Assembly (NCBI GenBank): GCA_035772785.1
Contig: JAOCPU010000001.1
Location: 372,001-436,000 of the forward strand
Source: Phlebiopsis flavidoalba
Lineage: Eukaryota > Basidiomycota > Agaricomycetes > Polyporales > Phanerochaetaceae
DNA: 64,000 nt
Direction of reading: 5' to 3'
Shown in pieces: positions 1 to 11,054 of the stretch (the first letter of the stretch is position 1; each line of letters opens with the position of its first letter). Below the pieces are notes generated by a model, which saw only the letters and a program-made list of their open reading frames with translations, made no database searches and had not been told where the DNA came from. The position numbers were made by a program, and so were the translations under genes.

Positions 1-325
1 CGCTGGTGTCCATCTCGCGATTTTTTTTTTCCAGCCAATCTCACTCCAGTTGGAAACATACACTGGAAGCCCGACTGATCCTTGTGGCTCGTCATTTGCA
101 CGTGTTTGGCACACCCCCCGACCCTGGAGAATCTCTGTCGGGGATTAATGCGCTGACTTCGAGCCTTGTCATTTTTTCAGGCGCTTATTATGATGACACA
201 GAAGAGAGCAAAAGGATGCGGCTGCCAACGACAAAGATGCTAAGGAGATAGCACTAAGAAAAGACAGAAAATAGCAATGTTACAGGCTCAACGATCCTCG
301 GCCCATTCCTCATAAACAGGGCGGT
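1..325. other. No gene recognised at the left edge
   Basis: I see no conserved peptide, RNA or repeat in this stretch. It lies downstream of the SKP1 stop. A T10 run at about 23-32 is the only simple sequence. The short open frame at 6-251 has no recognisable motif. Confidence 0.5.
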
Positions 326-1150
326 TTAGTATATGCGCCCAGTTGTACGCAGTGGAGGCAGTGTGTGGCGACTTACGTTCCTCCTTATTGATCTGTGCCT
401 TGAATGGAACCGGGCGTGAGTAACGGGAGACAGCAAGCTATCGCGATCTACTGACCTCCTCCTCTGGTGTAAAGTCGTTGACAATTTGTTAAAGAGTTTG
501 CGAATCTCTCTCAGGGGTCTTGCCTTGATCATGTTCCGCCACAGTCTTGCAACCAACATCACTGCGTCGGCCATGAGCATTTATCAGCCACCAGACGATA
601 AGCAAGCACGTACAGGAGAGGCTTAATGTCAAGGTATTTGGCAGCCAGTGATGATCTCGAAAAGCATCTCCTGGTCTACAGGTGATGAACGTATCTGGTC
701 CCACCTCGCTGATATCGGTGGTACGACTTGCGCGCATCGTCCTGCAATCTGCCGACAGTTCCGCCGCAGGCAGAGGCTCGCCACGGTGGTGCTCGCAGTA
801 CTCGAGGACCTGTATCGACGGTGTCGTTTTGATCAACACGCTGGCGTCCGGCGCTGACAATGAGCAATGAGCGGACGCACCTTCTTCAGCACGAGGACGA
901 CACGTTGGGCAGAGGAATTAGGGCTGGTCCGCTCTCACCAACATCTGTAATGAGGAAGAGACTCGCGCTCAGAAACGTTTGGTCTGTGGACAAGGAATAC
1001 ACGCGCAGCCCCCCCCCGCCCCCCGGCGAACGGAGCACACGCACGCCTCGCTGCTAATGGTCCTTAGATGAGCCACACTGCGCTTCGGCAGCACCTCCCT
1101 GTCGACGAAGAACTGCTCATTGTCGGAGGTCCAACGAGGCGGAGAACCAT
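326..1150 (-). CDS. SKP1: SKP1, SCF ubiquitin ligase adaptor (frameshifted in this sequence)
   Basis: SKP1 bridges the CUL1 scaffold to F-box proteins in SCF E3 ubiquitin ligases (nucleus and cytosol). Peptides follow SKP1 order on the minus strand: TSDNEQFFVDREV near 1125, the block ending IPLPNVSS near 905, VLEYCEHHRGEPLP near 800, RTTDISE near 715, VDQEMLFEII near 665, DVGCKTVA then GKTPE EIRKLFN near 500, VNDFTPEEE near 460, AQINKEE near 380. The ATG at 1150 begins MVL..VTSDNEQ, matching the family N-terminus. At least four short introns separate the blocks (donors such as GTGCGT and GTACGT). Single-base indels break the frame in nearly every exon, for example before VNDFTPEEE and in PNVSSS-VLKK, while the flanking codons stay perfect. 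I read this as an intact gene with sequence errors rather than a decayed copy. Confidence 0.9.
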
Positions 1151-1574
1151 CTGTACGGGCGAGGAGATGTATTGGTGTAAAGAAGTAGATGTCTGTACCC
1201 CCCGGGGTTCGCTCCGACCGCCCCATAATTTGAGGAACAAATGAAAATTACAGGGATTGTGAAGACAAGGACAAGCTCGATGCACGAAAACTCTCTGCTT
1301 TTGAAGGACTCGTTTATTTAAGGCCTCCCGGCTTACTGTAATCCAGAAGACGCAGAGTCATTTGTCAGGGAGGCGCACGACTCTTCGGCGCCCTACCGAT
1401 CCTTCGGACTTGATTCCGCGCCAACTAACATGTCCTTCTTTTCTCTGACAAGCATGCCTGGGATGAAGGTCGGACAAACCATTGTGACTTCACTCGCAGT
1501 GAAGAGTCCAAACACGTCGCCATAGTCAGGCCAAATGTTCGAGAGGTATTACGAAAATGACTCCAACTAGTCCT
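1151..1574. promoter_or_regulatory. Divergent intergenic region between SKP1 and the bL27m gene
   Basis: This stretch separates the SKP1 start (minus) from the first visible bL27m coding block (plus), so it should hold both promoters. I see no clear TATA box or conserved element. The unread start of bL27m may also lie here. Confidence 0.35.
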
Positions 1575-2166
1575 AGGCCGCAGTCCGCACGGCCACCCAA
1601 AACGAAGCACGGTCGTCCCTCGAGTTATAGCACTAACAACTCCACGCGTGGTTCCGCAAAGGTCGCCAGGGCTAGGCCAGAGTGGTGATCAACAGAGACG
1701 ATATCTCTGGCGGGAGTCGGACCAAATCTTCTTATTTTGTGGTCCCCCAAACCACCCCCGTCTTTCATTGAGCCAGCACGGGTCCCCAGAGGCACCGCTT
1801 AGACCCAGTATGTGATGAGTCCGGTTACACATCATTGTACGGCAACTGATTGGTTTATTTGCTTGTTTTCATCCGGTAAACATTTTTACGTCGCTGTTTA
1901 CGCCTCCATTTGGTGCGCTCAGGTTACAGAAATGGCCACAGGTTCGTATGGGCCGTGACCAACACTATCTACGCCATGGTTCCTGGTTTCGTCCGTTTCT
2001 ACAAGGTTCCGGGCCTCCGCAAGGACCGCAAGTACATTGGTGTTGTCCTCAACCGTGGCGAGAAGCTCCCAAGAGACGAAAGCTGCCAGTGGGCCGGAGT
2101 CGTTACACCCACCTTGTGAACCTCAAGGAGATTGCACAGCAAGAGGCCACCGCACCGGCATCATGA
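1575..2166 (+). CDS. Mitochondrial large-subunit ribosomal protein bL27m (frameshifted)
   Basis: bL27m (yeast MRP7 type) is part of the mitochondrial large ribosomal subunit. An N-terminal block near 1575-1680 reads roughly VRTAT..KHG...TNNS.RGSA.GRR, like the lysine/arginine-rich start of bL27. After an intron ending about 1930, the second block gives KW then MGRD, TNTIYAMVPGFVRFYK, RKYIGVVLNRGEKLPRDE and LVNLKEIAQQ, ending EATAPAS at a TGA at 2164-2166. The MV PGFVRFYK and RKYIGVV motifs are diagnostic of fungal bL27m extensions. The second block changes frame at least twice. The true start is not resolved. It is transcribed away from SKP1. Confidence 0.8.
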
Positions 2167-2661
2167 CCACCTCGCCCACAGTCAACAATATCCACTCCCC
2201 GGATAGAGTGTTCCGCTCTACAGAAAATCGTTTTCCGACACAGCCCGAGCCATTAGACGGGCACTCTGAGCAGTGTCTTCTACAGTAATAGGATTCGGAC
2301 CGCTATGCATGCGTACAACAGTCCTCTGCGCTTCTCGCAACATATTAGATGTCTAGTCCCCACGCTCAGCGCGCAGCTAGGTGACAGACAAGGTTGCATT
2401 GGGATCTAATACAGAGCACGTGTATGTATGGCGACATTCATATGTCAATCTTCGCGTTTGGGATCCTTGGGAACAGACTATAAAGAAAGCTGTCACGATC
2501 GGATTTCCAAAGTACACAGGTATGGTCCGTGTCGTGTCGTAAGCTACTATACAGGTGAGAACAGCACTGAGCTGGGGCTTTGTATGATACAAGAATTTGG
2601 CATAAGATGCAGTGCATACGGAGAGGGGCCGGTATCGTAGGGATGTGAAGAAGGACGATTA
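2167..2661. other. No gene recognised (between bL27m and F-box genes, tail to tail)
   Basis: The two flanking genes converge here. A 70-codon open frame at 2428-2640 (+) has no recognisable motif or start context, so I do not call it a gene. Confidence 0.4.
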
Positions 2662-4298
2662 TGAAGCGTCAGGGAACTCCGGGAATGTTATATCTACTTG
2701 GTCGAGGTCCACCTTCTCCACGTACCGTCGTAGCATCGGAGGTCGGTGTCCTCTGGGTCACTGAAACTCGCGTAGTGTGGCAGACCGACGCATCGACACC
2801 CGCTTCAAGGGGTGCCCTGCCTTGTGCCGCTCCTCAGCCATAACGTAGCACTGCAGCGACGACCATAGGGGACGTCTTGTCGCCATTGACGAACAAGTTT
2901 TCGATTCCGAGTGAACGGGCAAAGGAGGCGACCCCGCTCGTCGGGCGCAACGAGGGAGGCGAGGATCGCTCGCGCAAAGCCCTCGTCGTAGCTCGCGTCG
3001 TGGTGTGATGTAGAACGACTTGAGCTTCGGCGCGCGCTTGAACATCTCGCTCCACACAACCTTCTTCGTGAAGCCCCGTCCAGTGAAGGCGCGAGTGCGT
3101 GTGCGCATCTCGGAGAGCGCAAACTCCTCGACGTTCGTGAGGTCGAACGCGCGCACGAGCGACTGGAAGACGGTGCCGGCGATGTTGTCCATGTCTCCGA
3201 GGTTCGAGATCGTGGAGTCTTCGAGCAGGCCGTGGTCTCGAAGGGGTATGTCTTCGTCGCGCCGTACACGCACACGCCCTCGTAGCCGTTCAGGTACTGG
3301 ACGTACAGCTTGCGCACGTCGCGCAGCGGGTGCAGCGGGTCGAGCTCGTGCTCCTGCGGTACGCCCATGTAAAACTTGTTGTCCCTCGTACCGGTCCAGC
3401 CAAACTTTAAGCTTCATCGCGTACTCGGGAGCATCGTGCGCCCGACAATGTCCGCAATGATTGACCCGTTCGCGCGTCCCGAGCTCTAAATGGCGCAGGT
3501 GCTCAAGCTTTACTCTCCGCTTGTCCTCCTCCTCCGCTGCCGGCTGCCAGGTGATCTTTTCTATCTTGAGCACTTGGAGCAGAGGGCACTGTTCCAGGAT
3601 GTCGAGTAACGACGAGACGGGGATGGAAAGTTCGACGCGTTTTCTTCCCACAGAATGACAGGAACTTGATGCGCGACACCTGTTGAGGCTGCTCAGCTGC
3701 GGGTATAGGTAGTGCGCGCGTAGTCTGTGCAGTAGTGGTGTTTCGCCCTTGAACATCGTTGGAAGCGGTCTGCACTCTCCCTCGCCGCGGACCTTTATCG
3801 TCTCGAAGATTTCCAGCATGGGCGCTGGTTTCTCAATGAGCGGCGTCAGACGCGGGTCGGGGTTGCCATTGCTTGTCTTGAGCATCGTGGAAGGGAACAT
3901 ACAGCCAGCGTAGTCGGTGAATTTGCTCGGCGACCGCTTTGATAAGTGCAGCCGTTTTATCCCCTTCCTCATATCCAGGTGGTATGACGAGGCATACTCC
4001 TGCGTCTAGAGAGCGTTCGAGGGCAGTCATCGCACCAGTGGGATATCGTGTGCTGAGCTGTCTCCAGAGGATGGGGGCGTTCAAGGCGATTTGCCGCCAA
4101 GAATGGCACACCTTGGTAATGGACATGTAGCGGTACGCGCCGAAGTAGTTCTCGAGGGGATTCCATTGGTCCTCCTGAAGTTCTGAGAAGATGAGGATGA
4201 GGATGTCTGAGGATAGTCGGTTGAATGGTTGTAGGCCTGTTGCGATAGCGCGAAAGTAGAGCGAGTGACTGGTCTAATTGCCCTATCTGTTCACGCAT
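2662..4298 (-). CDS. F-box-like domain protein, agaricomycete family (frameshifted)
   Basis: F-box proteins present substrates to SCF ligases through SKP1. The N-terminal block near 4200-4020 reads L.SDILILIFSELQ, then NPLENYFGAYRYMSITKVCHSW, with RQIALNAPILWRQL. This is the standard agaricomycete F-box start (P-rich helix, V/CHSWRxIAxxxPxLW). The rest of about 400 residues is leucine-rich, with repeat-like segments such as SLLDILEQCPLLQVLKIEKI, LEHLRHLELG, DVRKLYVQYLNGYEGV, IAGTVFQSLVRAF and NVEEFALSEM. The C-terminus reads LRRYVEKVDLDQVDI and stops near 2662. At least five frame changes occur. The substrate cannot be inferred. SKP1 lies 1.5 kb away, but such families are scattered, so I draw no functional link. 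Confidence 0.75.
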
Positions 4299-5826
4299 CC
4301 GTCAACGAGATGCGGTCGCAATATCGTTGTAGACTCACTGTGGCTGCACTGTGCTGTGAGGAGGCACTGTAGGGCATTCGAAGCTAGATGACGACTGCGG
4401 ACATACGCCTCATGGGACTTACTGTTCGGTGGTCCATCCTGGGAGACTCCATGACTTTGGGTCCAGCAATCCTTCCAACGACACTGTCATCTCCCTAATA
4501 TCCTCTACTGTCCTTGTGCTGTCCGAAGCGTCTGGGACCGACCATCTGGTCGACCAACCGCGACCGCGTCGGCTGCTGGGGAGCGTCATGAGCCAGTGTT
4601 TGCCATGACGGAACAGATTCGAGAGTGAGAAGGTTGGTATGATGTTCGAGGGTGGGTATTTAAGCGAGAAGGGCTGCGTCTACACGTTCCATCAAGGTCG
4701 AACACGATGCAAATACAGGGCGATGAGGGAGTCAGTCCACTCCCGCAGACGGCAAGGCGCTCTCGGTAGCGCGTAAGGGCGGTTACAGGCAGTGTTCCCG
4801 CTTTAGAGTCAGGACAATGAAGAGTCGCATAGCCACGCTATCATACCCCTGGCTCACTTACCTCGCCAAGCCATCTCGAAGCAAAATATCCGTTGAAGCC
4901 TCGCATCCAGCGAGCAAAGCCTCATATGCAAGGCCATCTTCGCCTCGACGTTGATAGATTTACGCGTCTTTGGGAATTTTGCAGACAGAGGAAAGGGTTA
5001 GAAAGGCGGGCGGCGGTAAGGATAAGTTTAGGATATCATCCGTCTAGCTCGGATCGCATAGTGCCGGAAGATCCTTGCTTGCTGTTCATAGCCCGACGAT
5101 GCGTATGCGGTGGTAGGCGAGGTAAGGAAGGAAGGCTGTGATGGAGGGAGAAGATCTCACAAAGGTGCACTGTACATATTATTATGCCATGTATATATCT
5201 TCCGGAGCCTTTAATCTGCACACACTACGAGGTATCCCCGAGATACTTCGTGTCCTGAGGAAATCTTTGCAAGTCTAGAAGCTTATATGCTGAGGATGAG
5301 AAAGGGTCGAGAACAAACGTCAAATAAAAATTCGCAGGTTCCTGTCTCATCATCGGCGCTTCACTTTCACAAGCGACCGTCACATTTCACTCGTATAATC
5401 ACATCTAATCACTTGAGTCTAAGAGTAGCTGAGTTCCTTGGCCGGGTTAATTATCTTTCTGTGTCTCTGAGGGTGATGCAATCTTGTTCTCAAGCTCGAC
5501 AGCGAGTGACTACCACCGTACCACGCGCTGCGCATCTCTGGCAACCCACCTGAGCTGTTTGGATGTCGGGCTTCTCGTTCGAGGGGGGAACAAGGTTCTA
5601 ATCCCCCGCAGTTCATCACACGTTGACGACACACGCTCTGCCTCAGGGTCCCCGTGGGGCCGCTACACGGATACCTATAAGTAGCTCTTCTCAGGGTTCA
5701 CAGGCCCAGAATCGACGGGTAGGTTTACCCCCAGGCTCGCCTGTGGACGCCAACAAAGCATCAGCTGTGCTGATTCGAAGCAAAGTCGTGCCTTTTTATC
5801 GACCTTTGATACCTTACGAAACACCC
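4299..5826. other. Gene-poor interval of 1.5 kb
   Basis: I find no conserved peptide on either strand. The 82-codon frame at 4893-5141 (+) is lysine/arginine-rich and has no recognisable family. The right part (about 5700-5826) should contain the promoter and 5' leader of the DUF3074 gene. A GGGGG...CCCCC hairpin at about 5582-5619 encloses a tRNA T-arm-like string but no tRNA. Confidence 0.4.
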
Positions 5827-6794
5827 ATGGCGACAGACTACCAGCTCAGAGTCACTCCGGTGAAGGTTACAGGTATGCTTGCACCCTTGATGAGTTGAAA
5901 TTTGTGGTCTTATGCCGAGTTTGTAGAGTTACCTCCGGAAGACAAGCTTATTGCCCAGGGTCATGCGGTACTGGATACTACTGACAGCTGGAAACAGGGA
6001 AAGACTTACTACAATGTCGTCAACACAAGCTCTCGCGCGAAATTCACCGGTGAGACGGCGAACTGGCACTGCCGAGTGAGCGAGCATAGTCCAGAGGAGG
6101 CCACATTCGACGACTTCTGGGGCAGACTGGCACGTGAACAAGGGAGAGAATGAGATGAAGTGCGTACTCTATCGCAACCAATGACTTCGTATTCGCTAAA
6201 GAGGACCCCTCGGTGCCTAGATACGTTCATGAGATTGAAGAAAAGCCACTTTGATCAAACAGATATCGCCCAGCCAAGCGATCTGGTCGTATGTATTATC
6301 ATTTTCCCCCACCGGTCTCGCCAAGAGTCTTTACGGTTCTGCAGACGATAGAGTTTAAAGAGAGTTCGCCGCGGACTGGGGTATATTTGTCCGTTCAATC
6401 GCATGTTACCGCGCTCATCTCGTTTGTCTTACAGCATCATCATCTCAATACCAGTCGATCTTCTCTTCGGACCCAAACCTTGCCAAGCTCGAGGAGAAGG
6501 GCGTACATGGACACTGTATCCCCCGTCAGCGTGTTGAACGCATCAAAGAGATTGACATGGGAAAGTCGTCAGTGGCGGACTGGCAACGTCCAGCCGTGCT
6601 GAGGGCAACATCCCTCAGTTTCATGACAGAACGCGGACGCGATGGCGAGCAGCATATCTCGGTAAGAGTCTATTCGTCGTATTTCTTTGTGATTTGAACC
6701 TAGAGGTGCTTTCCAGGACGTGCCGGGATTCTTGAAGTGGCTGGAGTCGGAAAAGGCGAAGGCTCCTCCCTCTGCGGATGCTCCAGCTACATAG
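5827..6794 (+). CDS. DUF3074 START-like lipid-binding family protein (frameshifted)
   Basis: DUF3074 proteins are fungal members of the START/Bet v1-like superfamily; their ligand is unknown. The ATG at 5827 begins MATDYQLRVTPVKV, the usual N-terminus. Then come GKTYYNVVNTSSR, ANWHCRVSEHSPEEATFDDF, WGRL, NEMK near 6150, VTLIKQI.SPSQ.IW near 6270, and FPPPVSPRVFTVLQTIEF near 6305. A PRTGVYLSVQ block near 6375, D.NLAKLEEKGV near 6480, RIKEIDMGK near 6545 and DVPGFLKWLESEKAKAP near 6720 follow, with the stop at 6792-6794. The order matches the family end to end at about 270 residues. At least three short introns and several single-base breaks are present. The name is a family assignment only. 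Confidence 0.85.
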
Positions 6795-7331
6795 GTCGTG
6801 CTTGTCCACGTCGCTGTATACGAACATGTGTGCAAGATGTTCATGAGTATATGAGAACTCCTCAGCAGCTCGTATTGGTGTGTTTAGTGCCCTGCGTCTT
6901 TCGAATGTCACCAGCCAAATTCCTTTGATGAACCTTGTCCAGGCGCATTAGCAAGTACAACGTTCCCCAGCAAATACGCATAAAGGCTAATCTTGCCCAA
7001 AGCGGATGATCCCATATTGCTCTCCAATATATTACCTGCTGGGGTCCTCGCAGCCTCCGATGCGTGTCAATGGCACGCGCAGCTCAGCATATCATGGCCC
7101 CCAACTGATATTAAATCACGAAGTTCAAGCTTGAAGGATTTCCACCTAGTTATGGGGCCTGTGAACATCCCGAACTTGACATCCACAAAGCCTGAGCGGG
7201 AGCTGAACGCAGTAGATTCCCTATTTTCAGTCGTCGACCAACTTCAATGATTATGTGGAAATCAGCTCAGTACTTAACGGCGGAGAGGGAGAACGGAGCC
7301 GGCGCAGCAGACCAATCCAATCCCACTCACC
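6795..7331. other. No gene recognised
   Basis: Intergenic DNA between two plus-strand genes. No conserved peptide, RNA motif or repeat is visible. The last 100 bases should carry the promoter of the DUF6534 gene. Confidence 0.4.
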
Positions 7332-9180
7332 ATGGCGTTCGACAGCATCCTGGGTGCTATTCTCATGGGTGGACTCATTACTTCCGTGTAAGTTCGCTTT
7401 TCAAATTCATGAACAGCATCCCAAGCTAACCACCACGTTTGATTATTAGTCTTTACGGCGCACTGTGTGTTCAGTGCTACATATTTTTCCCAGCGCTTTA
7501 GTAAAGACTCGCCGACGTTGAAATCCACGGTGAGTTTGACTTGGAAACATTGGACATACGATCCATGTACTAACGTGTTACGTATGCCGGTATGGGGCTA
7601 TGGTACCTCATCATCTACAGTCAACTGTCCGTATCCGCTGACAGACTGCGCTGCAGGCTTCTCAACACAATCCATCTCGTATTCTTGGCCCACCTTCTGT
7701 ATTGGTTCGAACCGGTGTCCACATTCAATGCTTCACGACATTTACTGATCGGCCGCCTCAGGTACATGGTAACGAACTTCGGGAACCCATTCGCATTTAT
7801 CGTAGACCTGCCTTGGTAAGCACGCGAAGCGGTCTGCTGAGCGAATTTCCTAACATTAAGTGTGTGATAGGAGCCTTGCGGTACGCTGGTTCTTCCCCAC
7901 ATCTGCTGCTGAGGTCCGCTGATGAAATAATAAATGATGTAGGGCAACCTCCCTTTCAACCGTAAGCTTCAGCTGTCCGTCATCATGTATTTGAGCTGAT
8001 TTCATCATTGCACAGTGTACTGCCATCGCCCTCATACATTGGTTCGTAAATCTCTATGCTCGGAAAACAGTGTCGATTCACACAAGCCATATTAAGCTGG
8101 TACACGTATCGGGTCTGGATATGTATGTATGACTCTGTCTCTTCTTGTCACGAGACTGACTAGTCGCGAAAGTGAGCAATAAGAACCCAATATTGGTCTA
8201 CCCTCTGGTGCGTCATAATCACAAACATTTTGTGCGTTATATGTCATTGACGACCTCACTAGCTTTGCTTAGTTTTGCTGGCTTCTGGTGCGTGACAAGC
8301 TGACTAACCCGCTAAGTCACTGAGTGAAAACTGACGCGAATGAGGTTTTGGATATGGTACCTAACTTTGTGTATTGTTTTTTGGGGGAGTCCTGAGCTCA
8401 ATTGTGATCGCTAGCATCGGACATGCATAGAGACGTATACCATTCCTTTCGTCTTCTCTAATCACGCAGCTGAATCATATGTCAAACTAGCACTATACAT
8501 CTCAAAGTAGCGTCGTTCAAAGCCGTGCGTAGCGTTTCAACATTTTGCTACCACCCGCGTGACAAGGACTGCACCGTTTCAGTGGCTCTTCTATTCAAGT
8601 CTGTCGTTTTCAGCCGCAACGGATCTATACATTGCCATTACCCTGTGCGTCGTTCTTGTACGCCGAAGAGAAGGTCTGCATACGCGGTACGTACGTCGCA
8701 AGAGCTGTCTTCATCAGCTGATGATTTCGCACATCCCGCCAGTACGAACTCCATGATAAATGTGCTCCTTGTGTATATCGTAAACACCGGCCTGTTGACA
8801 AGGTGTGCTACTTGTCTATACGATATTTCTGTACACATAACACTCCTTCAGCTTGGTGGCTATTGGCGCCGTCGTGACAGTGATTATTTCAGTCCCTCAC
8901 AGGAGCGACTACTATGTTAACATTTCACAACGGCATAGTGCGCACTGATGCCCAATAACTTTATCTTCGTTTCAAGTAAGTGCACTTCATACTTGTTCCC
9001 AGCCTTATTCACTTTAGACCCACTTCATAGTCTACTTTGCCATCAGTGAACGTGAGTCGATGTCTTGGTAGGCAGCGCAGGTATGGGTCAAGCTCAGCGT
9101 TGCGTAGTATACTCGAACTCTATGATGGCCTCGTAGGTGTCTCGCTCAAAACGGCCGATCTTTTGGGCTGATATTCGATG
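7332..9180 (+). CDS. DUF6534-domain seven-helix membrane protein (frameshifted)
   Basis: This is an agaricomycete-specific polytopic membrane protein family of unknown function, very common in mushroom genomes. The ATG at 7332 gives MAFDSILGAILMGGLITSV, then a GTAAG donor near 7389, then LYGALCVQCYIYF in the first helix region. Next come LLNTIHLVFLAHLLYWF near 7660, the loop MVTNFGNPFAFIVDLPW near 7768, a helix ending in a basic loop (GLHTR near 8675), and STNSMINVLLVYIVNTGLLT near 8735, the most diagnostic block. CAT and a last helix NFIFVSI near 8950 follow. Many short introns split the gene. The 3' end is uncertain: NAR-type residues near 9090 suggest an end between 9100 and 9400. Confidence 0.8.
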
Positions 9181-11054
9181 AGGTTGAACGCTCGACAACA
9201 ATTCAAGACGCAGGCAAATGTTACAACACAGCGTGTAACCAGCATGATGTTCGCTGTTCAGGAACCCGAAATGTTGGTACGGGTACACAGTGGCCCGCTT
9301 GATAATTCATATGAGCGTCTTCTTAGCTGTGCCAACGTTTTCCATGTATAGGTTGGAAGCGAGAGGCGGACGGTCACTTCGATCCCAGAAATGCCTCTCA
9401 GGAAAATCGAGTGTGATAAATGAGCCTTGATTTTTCAGGAGGGCGGTGTCCAGCCTGGTCGAGCCTGGTCGCATCATACTATTACTTTTCGTGTTGATTA
9501 TGAGCTTACCTATCCATCTTCCACTTAATAGTGCAAGAAATCCCCGACCAAATAAACCGCTGAGCTCTTTTATAAATCCGAAGATGAGACCGCATGGAGT
9601 GTAAGGCTCCCATGATCAGAGAACTATGCAATAATCCCGTCGTAAGTGCTGCGTACGTATACGTAGTTGCTGATACGTTAACGTCACCATCACTATGACA
9701 ATAGTATTTTCGTCTCTGCATTCATTATTGGGTGAACTGAGAGGCTGACATACATTGACAATGTATTGTTTACGTAGTGCTTGCGGCGTCGAGATCTTCC
9801 GTTATTGGTGTCGGAGGGTCGTGGATGTATGTATCATGTCTCAACGAGTGATCTTGGATCATTGATTGCTTAGTGTTCTGCAACACAGCACGCTCATTGG
9901 TAGCAGTGTCTGCAAGTCATTCATAACTCCACTCGAGCTCGCGCGTTTCTTCTATCTTGACCGCGTCGGGTTCACCGCAGATCAACCCTGAAGATTCTCG
10001 AGAAGCGAGGCCACCCCATGATATATACCCGCGCTCGCCAAGTGTGGCTACATTTTTATATTACTGAACGAGGCTAGGCAGCCACAATCGTGACAGTGAG
10101 TGCCTGGGGCACATAATATATAAACGAAGTGCTAGAGATAGACTCATCTCGTGCTTCTCCTATTAGATATTCACCGCGTCACTCGTATTAAGGTAAGCTA
10201 ACAACGCAGTTATCTTTGTCATGAATTAAATGGCGAAAAATTATCGATCAGATCAGCTGGTACTGCTATCGCCTGTGGATTCGTGAGTTTTATAATATCA
10301 GCAACTAGGGCTCACTGGAAATTACACCCAATAGTGAGCGGGCAGAGCCGACTCTTGACGTTTCCCTTGGTAATTAACCTATTCGAAATGTCGCGTGAAA
10401 TCATCTGACGCAGCTTGTGAGTACCTTACTCTTACTCTTACTCTTGTTTGTCCGAATCCCTGTGTTCTCAAACCACCGCGATCACTGCACAGTATACTAT
10501 CTTCTGGCGCCTTGTAAGTGTCAACGCCTTGCTAGGACGATGTTCATCGACTGAGAACCCGTACTTTCCGCAAGTGTACTCGAATTCACTGTTGGCTTCG
10601 TGAGTCAAGACACGTTACTTCGAGGCGTTACGGAGGCTGACACGGATAATGGAGGCTGAACGCACGGGATCGTTTCAGCATGGACAACGGCATGCACCTC
10701 TATCCACATATCAAGTGCTCGCTTCGCTGGAAGCATTCAGCCTTCGGTACGGTCCCCAAGCCCGTCGGTCGACACGCTTTCGCGGTTTCGCGCATGCTGA
10801 AGCCGGACTATCGATTGTCATTGGAACCACGAGCTGACAAAGAAGGAAGACGAGATAGAGTCTGCACAGTAGATTCAGCCTGTAAGCCTTGAATTATGGT
10901 TACGGTCAAAGGACACCTGGTGTGGACAAACGGTTCGACACATTTCACGTTTCATGACGATATTCCATGTGAGCGTACTCGTGGCTCACCGGGCCATGCT
11001 ACTTATATTCAATATACAGTTTCGTTGCTTCATTGTACAATATCATAGCTTATA
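9181..11054. other. Gene-poor interval of about 1.9 kb
   Basis: No conserved peptide is visible on either strand. Short open frames at 9506-9721 (-) and 10680-10892 (+) lack any recognisable motif. The interval lies between the 3' ends of two convergent genes, so it is probably spacer plus untranslated sequence, or a gene too damaged to read. Confidence 0.4.
10427..10447. repeat. CTTACT hexamer microsatellite
   Basis: About three and a half copies of a CTTACT-type hexamer. Simple repeat in non-coding DNA, with no feature that suggests function. Confidence 0.8.

Noticed and set aside
2758..3972. 404-codon minus-strand frame as the complete F-box protein
   Set aside because: Parts of it (for example the Arg/Ala-rich stretch near 3290-3400) are out-of-frame readings; the real protein alternates frames and extends from 4298 to 2662.
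5570..5625. tRNA gene suggested by GGTTCTAATCC
   Set aside because: The surrounding sequence forms a simple GGGGG/CCCCC hairpin with no D-arm, anticodon arm or acceptor stem.
6680..6700. B-box-like GGTTCAAATCA on the minus strand
   Set aside because: It sits in an intron of the DUF3074 gene with no A box at a proper distance.
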